Both the position numbers and the translations under genes were made by a program. Shown piece after piece: positions 54,780 to 64,000 of a stretch of DNA of 64,000 nucleotides. The notes under the pieces are model-generated. The model made no database searches and had not been told where the DNA came from. It saw only the letters and a list, made by a program, of their open reading frames with translations. Each line of letters begins with the position of its first letter. Positions within the stretch are counted from its first letter, which is position 1. This DNA is from Lepisosteus oculatus (taxonomy: Eukaryota; Chordata; Actinopteri; Semionotiformes; Lepisosteidae): NCBI RefSeq assembly GCF_040954835.1, contig NC_090709.1:41486490-41550489 (forward strand), read 5' to 3'.

Positions 54780-57700
54780 TGCTCAGATACTGTTCTGATA
54801 TAATGGTCCTCATTGAGGCTGTACTGTAGGGAGTGTTGACAACACTGTGGTGTTGACAGTGGTGTGCAGAATTGTCACAAGTACTGTACCTGAACACTCA
54901 CACTGACACCTGGACGCTGAGCCGTCACCTGGACTGTGCTTTAGTATTTGAACAAGTGCTGAACTCTCATCTCTTTTTGAGCTTTTATACTCAAACCTGT
55001 GTACTGAACTCGCATGTACTGCAGTGTAATACTCAAACACATCTGTGTACTGAACTCTCGACTGGACTGTTCTCTAATCCTCAATGTGCTGAAGTCTCAC
55101 CTGTACTGTGCCGTAATAGTGACACACTGACACCTGGGTGCTGTGCTCTCACCTGTACTGTGCTTTAGTATTAAACTCTCACCTCCATTGAGCTTTAAAA
55201 CTCAAACCTGTGTGCTGAACGTTTTCCTGTACTGGGTTGTTATACTCAACAGTGGTGTGCTGAATTCTCACAAATACTGTACCTTAATACTCTGTCTACA
55301 ATACACTGACACACCAGTCTACTGAATTCTCAGCTGTACTGAGCTTTAATACTCACAGTGACACACGTGTAATGAACTCTGCTGTTTACTGTTGTTATAC
55401 TGAAACCTGTATACTGATCTCTCACCGGTACTGCGCTGTAATACTCAAGGACACTTCTGCGTACTGAATTCTCGACTGTACTGCGCTTTAATACTCACTG
55501 ACAGATCAGCTGAAGTCTCACCTGTACTGTGCTGTAATAGTGACGCACTGAACTCACCAGTGCTGTACTATAATACACCAACACATCTGTTCTGTATCTG
55601 TAAAGCCGACTGTAATGGGCTTTAATACTCAAAGCCGTGTACTGGACCCACCTGCACTGTAGTATAATACTCAAACTCATGTGTACTGAAATCTCAACTG
55701 GACTGACCTTTAATCAATGACAGATCGTTGTGCCCAAGTCTCACCTGTACTGTAGCAGCGATACTGACACACCTGTGTGCAGAAGTCTCACCTGTACTGT
55801 GCTTTAATATTCAGTGACACCCTTGTGTGAGAAACTTCCTTGTACTGTAGTAATACTCCAACCTGGGTGCTTAACTCTTGACTGTACTGTGCTTTAGTAC
55901 TTCAAAACTGGGTGCTGAGCTCTTGCCTGCTCTGTGCTTTACTAACCCACAACAGATGAGCTGACAGATCATCTCAAGTCTCACCTGTACTGTGCCATAG
56001 AAGTGACCCCCTGACACACCTGTGTGCTGAAGTCTCTTCGGTACTGTGCTTTAGTACTCAAACCTGTGTATTGAACCCGCCTGCGCTGCACTTTAACACT
56101 CAAACACACCTGTGTACTGAAGTCTTGACTGTGATCTGTTTTAGTAATCAGACATATCATTGTTCTGAGCTCTCACCTGTACTGTGCTGTAATAGAACAG
56201 CCTTTACTTTAATACTTAGATCTGTGTCCTGAAGTATTACCTGTACTGTAGTATAACACTCAAACACACCTGTGTCCTGCAATCTTGACTGGACTGCTCT
56301 TTAGTAGTCATGACAGACCACTGTGCTGAGCTCTGAGCTGTACTGTGCTTTAATAGTGATGCACTGAGACACCCATGTGTTGAACCTCTGCCTTTACTGT
56401 GCTTTACTGCCTTTACAAACCAGGGTGCGTAATTCTTGCCTGTACTGTGCTGTAATGCACAGTGACACTCCTGCATAAAGAACTCTCACCCCTTACTCTT
56501 GTAATACTCAAACCTGTGTAGTGAATTCTTGCCTGTACTGTGCTGTAATATTTACACACTGACGCTCCTGTGTAACTGTGCTGAACTCTCTTGTCTTGTG
56601 TTTTAATACTCAAACCTGTGTACTGAACCCACCTGTACTGTAATACTCAAACACATCTGTGTTCTGAAATCTCGACTGTAATGTGCTTTAATAATCACTG
56701 ACTGATCTTTGTGCTGACGTCTCACCTGTGTTGTGCTGTAATATTGAGACACTAGTGTGCTGAACTGTTTTGTACTGTTTTATATTCAAACCTGTGTATT
56801 GAATTTTTGCTGTAATATCTACACACTGACACCTGTGTGCTGAACTCTGTTCTGTTTTGTGTTTTAATACTCAAACCTGTGTACTGAACGTACCTGTACT
56901 GTAATACTGTTACACATCTGTGTACTGAAATCTCAACTGTAATGCTCTGTACTAATCAATGACTGATCTTTGTGCTGACGTCTCACCTGTGTTGTGCTGT
57001 AATACTGAGACACTTGTGTGCTAAACTGTTTTGTACTGTTTTATATTCAAACCTGTGTATTGAATTTTTGCTGTAATATCTACACTCACACACCTGTGTG
57101 CTGAACTCTGTTCTGTTTTGTGTTTTAATACTCAAACCTGTGTACTGAACCCACCTGTACTGTAATACTCAAACACATCTGTGTACTGAAATCTCAACTG
57201 TATTGCTCTGTACTAATCAATGACTGATCATTGTGTTGAATGAACTGCACTGTAATAGTCACACACCTGTCTGCTGAACCTCTGTCTGTACTGTGCTTTA
57301 CCACGGAGTGTCATTGCTCTGTGAAGAACTCACCCCTTACTCTTGTAATACTCCAACCTGTGTAGGAATTGTTGCCTGTATTGTGCTGAACTCTCCTCTG
57401 TATAGTCTTAATACTCCAACCTGTACCGTACTGTAATACTCAAACACATCTGTCCTGAAATTGTGACTGTGATGCACTGTAATAACGACAGATCATTGTT
57501 CTGAAATGTTACCTGTACTGTACTATGCTGTAATAGAGACAGTGATAACTGTGTACTGAACTCTTCTGTACTGTATGATAATACTCCACACACGTGTATT
57601 GAGATTTCAACTGTCCAGTAATAGTCACTAACTGACCATTGTGCTAAATTCTGAACGGTACTGTGCTGTAACAGTGACACACCTGTGTGCTGAACTGCTG

Positions 57701-57830
57701 CCTGTACTGTGTTTTACTACTCAGTGATACTGTGAAGAGCTCTTGCCTCTACCCTTGTAATACTCAGCCCTGTGTATGAATTGTTGCCTGTTACTGTGCT
57801 GTAATATTCACACACTGACCTCTCTCTCTG
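54780..57830. repeat. degenerate minisatellite, about 3 kb
   Basis: Loose repeats of ctcacctgtactgtgcttta, atactcaaacctgtgtactg and aactct with variable spacing (roughly 45-90 bp) and much divergence. This is an old array. No gene inside. Confidence 0.85.
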
Positions 57831-57972
57831 TCTTGGGCTCCATCACCCTGCCCCCCTGTTGTATCAGACCTGCCTGTTTCCTGAATGACCTGCTCTCCTC
57901 TGGGGTAGGGTTAGTGAATCCCCTGTGTCTGTGTGTTAATCCTCCTCTGTCTCTGTGCTCCAGGCCAGAGCT

Positions 57973-58160
57973 GCTGTTCTTGGTGTCTCTGTGGAGAAGC
58001 AGACTGCAGGGACCAGGAGCTGTGTACAAACACGCCGACCGCAAGAGGCAGATGCGTCTGGAGCACAGCAGCACCTCCTGCGCTGTGAGGACAGTGAGAG
58101 AGAGAGATTACTGCGCTGTCGCCTGGCCGCTGTCACTCAGGCCAGTGTCTGAGCTGCACT
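57973..58160 (+). CDS. possible last exon, unassigned
   Basis: After gtgctccag one frame reads PELLFLVSLWRSRLQGPGAV then YKHADRKRQMRLEHSSTSC, and runs to a stop near 58,165. A second frame is also open. Composition looks like protein, but phase does not match the mini-exons, so membership in gene B is uncertain. Confidence 0.35.
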
Positions 58161-58823
58161 TGTGAGCCGATAAAGAGCAAAGAGCTGGACTCTGTAACCC
58201 GGGATCCCAACAGGACCAGTCTCCACTTCCCGGAGTTCTGTGGCCGTCTGCTCTGCTGTCGGTATAACCTCCTGCCCGCTTGTCTGGGGTTAAGACTGTT
58301 GTTTGGTTTTTTTACCCTTTTCCCTATGATTGGTGTCCCTGTTTCAGGTTTAATTTTCTCAAGAAGGGTTGGGGGAGGGGAGGTGCAGTACTGGCCTTTC
58401 TCCACTGGAGGGCAGGGTGGGAGATCCTCTCTCTCTTCCTGTCATCCCTGATCCTCTCCTTGTGCTGTAGGGGCTGTACCCCATTACCAATACCCTGTCC
58501 TTCTGCCATCGCACTTCTCTACACCCTCCATCAGCAGCTGGAGCTGGGGTTTGTCTCCTCTGTTTATCAGTGCCTTTTCATTTTGAACAGTGTCATGTTC
58601 CCTCTTCCTATAATGGAGGGTGGGTGTCTCTCTTCTCCCCCCCCCACCAGCAGCAGCCTCAGCTGTCCCAGGAATCTCCCCTCCAGGTACAGGTCAGGCT
58701 CACAGTTGTGGTGCTCTGGTGGGGCTGCAGTCCAGCTCCTATTCATTTATATCATCTGGTGGGGTTCAGTCTCCACCCTCTGGGCCTTCCTCACTGGAGC
58801 TGGCCTGCTGCAGGGCCACATGA

Positions 58824-58985
58824 ACTACATTTCCCAGCATGCCATGGGGGAGACCAGGGGCCAATGGGCTGCCTCCCCTGGGTTAATGAGGCTCAGCTGC
58901 TGTATATAAGGAGGCTGGCAGTAGATGGCTTGTTTTGGGGAAGGAAACATCTTCCCTGCAGGGAGACTGGCACCAGCAGCTGTAA
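58824..58985 (+). promoter_or_regulatory. complete promoter and donor in left arm
   Basis: In order: ZNF143/Staf site actacatttcccagcatgc (58,824-58,842), CCAAT (58,861-58,865), TATATAAG (58,903-58,910), then a leader ending cagcagct|gtaaga with the donor at 58,982. Spacing is that of a working RNA polymerase II promoter pointing to the palindrome centre. Confidence 0.6.
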
Positions 58986-59627
58986 GAAAGGAAGAGAATG
59001 GGGGGTGGGGACAAGCGGGGTGGTTCTCCCTGAGTCAGGAGCTGCCCTGCTGGGGTCCAGATTTGATTTATCTTCCTTATTCAGAGCTCTCCAGGGGGAG
59101 CAGGATCCGTGTTCCTGCTGCTTGATAGACCAGCAGGGAGGGGGGCTCTGGTGTGAACTGCAGCCCCCCCTTCTCTCCCCCAGGCAGGGCCAGCGGCTCT
59201 TTCCTCTCCCGGGAGGCTCAGCAGGAGCCCTCCTGAACCTCTAGAACTAGACTGGGCAGGGGCCCTTATTTCTTCCTGGGCTTGTTTCTCAGGGACCTGG
59301 CACGGCCGTGGGCTGGGGACCCTCTATCACTTGACACCCACCCCACTGTAGTCGGACCCTTAGCAACAGGGATCAGCCAGAGACTCATCACTGGTTTTTC
59401 TCCTCCATCTTTTCTAGCTGGGAGGGGTGGAGGGGCTCACCTGGGCCCAGTCCTCCAGTGCAGCAGCCTCTTCCGACGACGACACAGCAGCAGCTCTGAA
59501 GCTCCGCTCAGCACAACCGCCCTCTTCCCCAGCCAAGGCCGGACTGAAGGGCTCCGCTGCCTGCTTTTTAAATGTCTCCCGACCAATGGGCTTCCACCAG
59601 TTAGCCAGGTAATTGTGCTTCGGCACG

Positions 59628-59647
59628 GCCTGCTGGGAAATGGAGTC
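59628..59647 (-). promoter_or_regulatory. second ZNF143-like site, left arm
   Basis: The minus strand reads gactccatttcccagcaggc, close to the ZNF143 consensus. An inverted CCAAT lies about 45 bp away (59,583). It faces opposite to the first promoter; its mirror copy is in the right arm. Confidence 0.4.
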
Positions 59648-59825
59648 GACATCTTGCTGCCCCTCACAGCGTCCAGAGTGAGTGGCACAGAAGCTGTTCC
59701 TGAAGTAGCTGAGCCGGCGAGGGAAATAAATCCAATTCAAATAAAAAAGAGCAAGTAGTCTTCTGGGATGAGTAAAATAATCATTGTTAACGTTTGTGAG
59801 AATTAAATGTGAAACACTTGTCCTG

Positions 59826-60380
59826 TGGAGGATTTGAACCTGCAGGCTGGAGGGGAGCAGGCGAGAGCTCTTCCACAGAGCCACCGTGTCTCTCTGCAGG
59901 CTGGGGCTCCTGTGGGCTCTTGCTCTTCCCGGCTCAGGGTTCCAGACTGAGCAGTAAAAGGCAGAGCGATGGCGTCTCCTCTCAGGGCGGGAGCAGGTGG
60001 AGGAGTGGAGATGGTGCTGCGCTCGTGACTGGGAGGTTGTGAGTTCGAATCCCAGGTGGGACCTGAGGTTGGTAAGAAAAGTACATTTATTAACATGTCT
60101 CTGTTTTCAAGAATTAAATTGAATAAAACAAGCAGCTAGTTTCTCCCTGGACTTGAACCCACAACCTCTCTGGTACAGAGGCAGAGCTCTTCCACAGAGC
60201 CACCGTGTCCCTGTTGGTCTGGGGCTCCTGTGGGCTCTTGGTCTTCTTCCCAGGTCAGGGCTGAAACGGAGGGATAAGAGCCGGACCGAATCCCTCTCCC
60301 CTTGGGCCTGGAGCAGGTGGAGGAGTGGAGACGGTGCTGCGCTCATGACCAGGAGGTTGTGGGTTCAAGGCCTGGCTGAT
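59826..60380. mobile_element. four tRNA-like SINE heads, left arm
   Basis: Minus 59,826-59,886 and 60,146-60,206 share ggtggctctgtggaagagct (A box) and B boxes ggttcaaatcc or gggttcaagtcc. Plus 60,008-60,060 and 60,330-60,380 share ggtgctgcgctc(g/a)tgac with B boxes gagttcgaatccc or gggttcaagg. They form two convergent pairs. Confidence 0.6.
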
Positions 60381-61074
60381 CCCTGGTAAGTAAACCGAGG
60401 TGAGTATGTGGGCAGGATGATGGGGAGGGGCTATTACTGGGGGGTAGTGGGGGGGTGGAGGAGGCAGAGCAGGGCCAGGAACAGGTAGTGGGGTGGGCTA
60501 GGAAAGTGGGGGTGGAGGAGGCAGAGCAGGGCTAGGGGGAGGGGCAGGGCAGTTGCTGGGTTAGACAGAGGGGCAGTGGTGGGGGGGTGAGGCAGAGGTA
60601 GGGCTAGGGTAGACGGGGGGGGTGGGTAAGGTAGGGCTAGGGTAGATGGGGGGGTGGGTAAGGCAGGGCTAGGGCAGGTGGAGGAGAGGTGGCAGGTGAG
60701 AGAGGAGGAGTGGAAGGTGGCCTGGGCCTGAGGAGTGGCAGGAGAAGCTGAGAGGGGGGCCCAGGCCAAGGTGGGGGAGGAGAGTGGGGGCAGGACAGGT
60801 GCAGAGGAGAGGAGGGGGCAGAGAGGGCAGGCGGGCAGGCAGGGAGGAGAGTAGGGGGCAGGACAGGTGCGGGGCAGAGAGGGCAGGCGGGCAGGCAGGC
60901 AGGGAGGAGAGTAGGGGGCAGGACAGGTGCAGAGGAGAGGGGAGGCAGGGAGGAGAGTAGGGGGCAGGTGGGGAGGAGAGTAGGGGGCAGGCAGGAGAGG
61001 ACAGGACAGGCTGGTGGGTGGGGAGAGTAGGGGGGGGGCAGGCAACTCAAATTCAAATTCAAATTTTGCTGATA

Positions 61075-61138
61075 GGCATTCCTCCCTATCTCCCCAATGA
61101 GCCTCAAGCCTCATGTGCTCATGTGCCAGGGGGGGAAC
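61075..61138. other. loop of the giant inverted repeat
   Basis: About 64 bp unpaired spacer between the innermost arm copies of tatcagcaaaat. Includes catgtgctcatgtg. Confidence 0.85.
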
Positions 61139-61891
61139 TATCAGCAAAATTTGAGTTGCCTGCCCCCCCCCACTCTCCTCCCCACCTGCCCACCTGCCCC
61201 CTGCCTCCCCTCTCCTCCGCACCTGTCCTGCCCCCTACTCTCCTCCCTGCCTGCCCGCCTGCCCTCTCTGCCCCCTCCTCTCCTCCACACCTGTCCTGCC
61301 CCCACTCTCCTCCCCCACCTTGGCCTGGGCCCCCCTCTCAGCTTCTCCTGCCACCCCTCAGGCCCAGGCCACCTTCCACTCCTCCTCTCTCACCTGCCAC
61401 CTCTCCTCCACCTGCCCTACCTCTGCCACCCCCCACTGCCTCCCTGTCTACCCTAGCCCTGCCTTACCCACCCCCCCATCTACCCTAGCCCTACCTCTGC
61501 CACCCCCCCATCTACCCTAGCCCTACCTCTGCCTCACCCACCCCCCCATCTACCCTAGCCCTACCTCTGCCTCACCCCCCCATCTACCCTAGCCCTACCT
61601 CTGCCTCACCCCCCCATCTACCCTAGCCCTACCTCTGCCTCACCCCCCCATCTACCCTAGCCCTGCTCTGCCTCTCCCCCTAGCCCTGCTCTGCCTCACC
61701 CCCCCATCTACCCTAGCCCTGCTCTGCCTCTCCCCCTAGCCCTGCTCTGCCTCCTCCACCCCCACTTTCCTAGCCCACCCCACTACCTGTTCCTGGCCCT
61801 GCTCTGCCTCCTCCACCCCCCCACTACCCCCCAGTAATAGCCCCTCCCCATCATCCTGCCCACATACTCACCTCGGTTTACTTACCAGGGA

Positions 61892-62446
61892 TCAGCCAGG
61901 CCTTGAACCCACAACCTCCTGGTCATGAGCGCAGCACCGTCTCCACTCCTCCACCTGCTCCAGGCCCAAGGGGAGAGGGATTCGGTCCGGCTCTTATCCC
62001 TCCGTTTCAGCCCTGACCTGGGAAGAAGACCAAGAGCCCACAGGAGCCCCAGACCAACAGGGACACGGTGGCTCTGTGGAAGAGCTCTGCCTCTGTACCA
62101 GAGAGGTTGTGGGTTCAAGTCCAGGGAGAAACTAGCTGCTTGTTTTATTCAATTTAATTCTTGAAAACAGAGACATGTTAATAAATGTACTTTTCTTACC
62201 AACCTCAGGTCCCACCTGGGATTCGAACTCACAACCTCCCAGTCACGAGCGCAGCACCATCTCCACTCCTCCACCTGCTCCCGCCCTGAGAGGAGACGCC
62301 ATCGCTCTGCCTTTTACTGCTCAGTCTGGAACCCTGAGCCGGGAAGAGCAAGAGCCCACAGGAGCCCCAGCCTGCAGAGAGACACGGTGGCTCTGTGGAA
62401 GAGCTCTCGCCTGCTCCCCTCCAGCCTGCAGGTTCAAATCCTCCAC
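61892..62446. mobile_element. four tRNA-like SINE heads, right arm
   Basis: Mirror copies of the left-arm heads. Plus 62,066-62,126 and 62,386-62,446 have the ggtggctctgtggaagagct type; minus 61,892-61,942 and 62,211-62,264 have the other type. Confidence 0.6.
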
Positions 62447-63284
62447 AGGACAAGTGTTTCACATTTAATTCTCACAAACGTTAACAATGATTATTTTACT
62501 CATCCCAGAAGACTACTTGCTCTTTTTTATTTGAATTGGATTTATTTCCCTCGCCGGCTCAGCTACTTCAGGAACAGCTTCTGTGCCACTCACTCTGGAC
62601 GCTGTGAGGGGCAGCAAGATGTCGACTCCATTTCCCAGCAGGCCGTGCCGAAGCACAATTACCTGGCTAACTGGTGGAAGCCCATTGGTCGGGAGTCATT
62701 TAAAAAGCAGGCAGCGGAGCCCTTCAGTCCGGCCTTGGCTGGGGAAGAGGGCGGTTGTGCTGAGCGGAGCTTCAGAGCTGCTGCTGTGTCGTCGTCGGAA
62801 GAGGCTGCTGCACTGGAGGACTGGGCCCAGGTGAGCCCCTCCACCCCTCCCAGCTAGAAAAGATGGAGGAGAAAAACCAGTGATGAGTCTCTGGCTGATC
62901 CCTGTTGCTAAGGGTCCGACTACAGTGGGGTGGGTGTCAAGTGATAGAGGGTCCCCAGCCCACGGCCGTGCCAGGTCCCTGAGAAACAAGCCCAGGAAGA
63001 AATAAGGGCCCCTGCCCAGTCTAGTTCTAGAGGTTCAGGAGGGCTCCTGCTGAGCCTCCCGGGAGAGGAAAGAGCCGCTGGCCCTGCCTGGGGGAGAGAA
63101 GGGGGGGCTGCAGTTCACACCAGAGCCCCCCTCCCTGCTGGTCTATCAAGCAGCAGGAACACGGATCCTGCTCCCCCTGGAGAGCTCTGAATAAGGAAGA
63201 TAAATCAAATCTGGACCCCAGCAGGGCAGCTCCTGACTCAGGGAGAACCACCCCGCTTGTCCCCACCCCCCATTCTCTTCCTTT

Positions 63285-63447
63285 CTTACAGCTGCTGGTG
63301 CCAGTCTCCCTGCAGGGAAGATGTTTCCTTCCCCAAAACAAGCCATCTACTGCCAGCCTCCTTATATACAGCAGCTGAGCCTCATTAACCCAGGGGAGGC
63401 AGCCCATTGGCCCCTGGTCTCCCCCATGGCATGCTGGGAAATGTAGT
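63285..63447 (-). promoter_or_regulatory. complete promoter and donor in right arm
   Basis: Mirror of the left-arm promoter: ZNF143 site 63,429-63,447, CCAAT 63,406-63,410, TATA 63,361-63,368, donor at 63,288. All sites are intact. It also points to the centre, so the two promoters converge. Confidence 0.6.
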
Positions 63448-64000
63448 TCATGTGGCCCTGCAGTAGGCCAGCTCCAGTGAGGAAGGCCCAGAGGGTGGAG
63501 ACTGAACCCCACCAGATGATATAAATGAATAGGAGCTGGACTGCAGCCCCACCAGAGCACCACAACTGTGAGCCTGACCTGTACCTGGAGGGGAGATTCC
63601 TGGGACAGCTGAGGCGGCTGCTGTTGGGGGGGGGGGGGGGAAGAAGAGAGACACCCACCCTCCATTATAGGAAGAGGGAACATGACACTGTTCAAAATGA
63701 AAAGGCACTGATAAACAGAGGAGACAAACCCCAGCTCCAGCTGCTGATGGAGGGTGTAGAGAAGTGCGATGGCAGAAGGACAGGGTATTGGTAATGGGGT
63801 ACAGCCCCTACAGCACAAGGAGAGGATCAGGGATGACAGGAAGAGAGAGAGGATCTCCCACCCTGCCCTCCAGTGGAGAAAGGCCAGTACTGCACCTCCC
63901 CTCCCCCAACCCTTCTTGAGAAAATTAAACCTGAAACAGGGACACCAATCATAGGGAAAAGGGTAAAAAAACCAAACAACAGTCTTAACCCCAGACAAGC

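Larger units (their letters stand above)
58277..61074. repeat. giant inverted repeat, left arm
   Basis: Pairs base for base with 61,139-64,000 with only scattered differences and small indels (for example in the poly-C run near 58,640). Contains a 5S-SINE head fragment (58,640-58,705), a promoter, tRNA-like heads and a G-rich minisatellite (60,430-61,040). No convincing protein gene. Confidence 0.9.
61139..64000. repeat. giant inverted repeat, right arm (cut by window end)
   Basis: Mirror copy of the left arm. Its last bases (ccccagacaagc) are the complement of 58,277 onward, so the outer end lies at or beyond the window edge. The C-rich minisatellite (61,150-61,830) differs in copy number from its partner. 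Confidence 0.9.

Noticed and set aside
58280-58909. 209-residue hydrophobic frame in the palindrome arm
   Set aside because: Includes a 5S-SINE head and the promoter sequence itself; no family similarity recognised and neighbouring frames are equally open.

Overview
The window is vertebrate nuclear DNA, most likely from a ray-finned fish. Multi-exon genes have GT-AG introns. There is a 5S-rRNA-derived SINE of the SINE3 type, an L2/CR1-clade LINE tail, a Tc1-type transposase relic, and a secreted protein with five C-type lectin domains of the fish kind. The species cannot be named from the sequence; a gar- or bowfin-like genome is only a guess. More than half of the window is tandem repeat.

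1-20.7 kb: minus-strand gene A. It runs from a CpG-rich promoter near 19.1 kb, which carries a full RFX X-box and a CRE, down to at least 3.4 kb. Fifteen exons with good splice sites, all joined in phase 0, give about 1,090 codons. It starts with short basic exons, four of them exactly 27 codons. Two larger helical exons follow, then a Pro-rich exon present four times, then a basic linker exon, and last a very long Glu/Lys repeat exon. I do not recognise the family. The X-box and the coiled-coil composition suggest a cilium or flagellum protein, but this is inference. Its introns are packed with minisatellites of 16 to 62 bp, CAT, TAC/TGC and CA repeats and a 1-kb polypurine tract.

20.7-34 kb: an L2-like LINE split by a full-length SINE3; a CpG-rich ETS-site promoter at 22.6 kb facing right; then a minus-strand gene (29.4 to 25.0 kb) for a secreted five-CTLD lectin-like protein, with every CTLD in one phase-1 exon. 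Upstream of it lies a tandem duplication of about 0.95 kb that may hold its non-coding first exon.

34-58 kb: scattered plus-strand exon candidates in phase 1 (gene B, unrecognised). They include an acidic 62-nt exon, a 108-nt membrane-segment exon present three times, and a row of five or six 30-nt mini-exons at 54.0-54.5 kb. These sit among minisatellites and a segmental duplication (37.2-38.9 versus 51.3-53.05 kb). Between them lie two copies of a TA-flanked element, 2.7 and 3.6 kb, that is one long palindrome from end to end.

58.3-64 kb: a nearly perfect giant inverted repeat, arms about 2.8 kb, cut by the window end. Each arm carries a textbook promoter (ZNF143 site, CCAAT, TATA, donor) aimed at the centre, and four tRNA-like SINE heads.

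Across the window, tandem arrays repeatedly contain or begin at splice sites or whole exons. That is the most unusual feature seen here.
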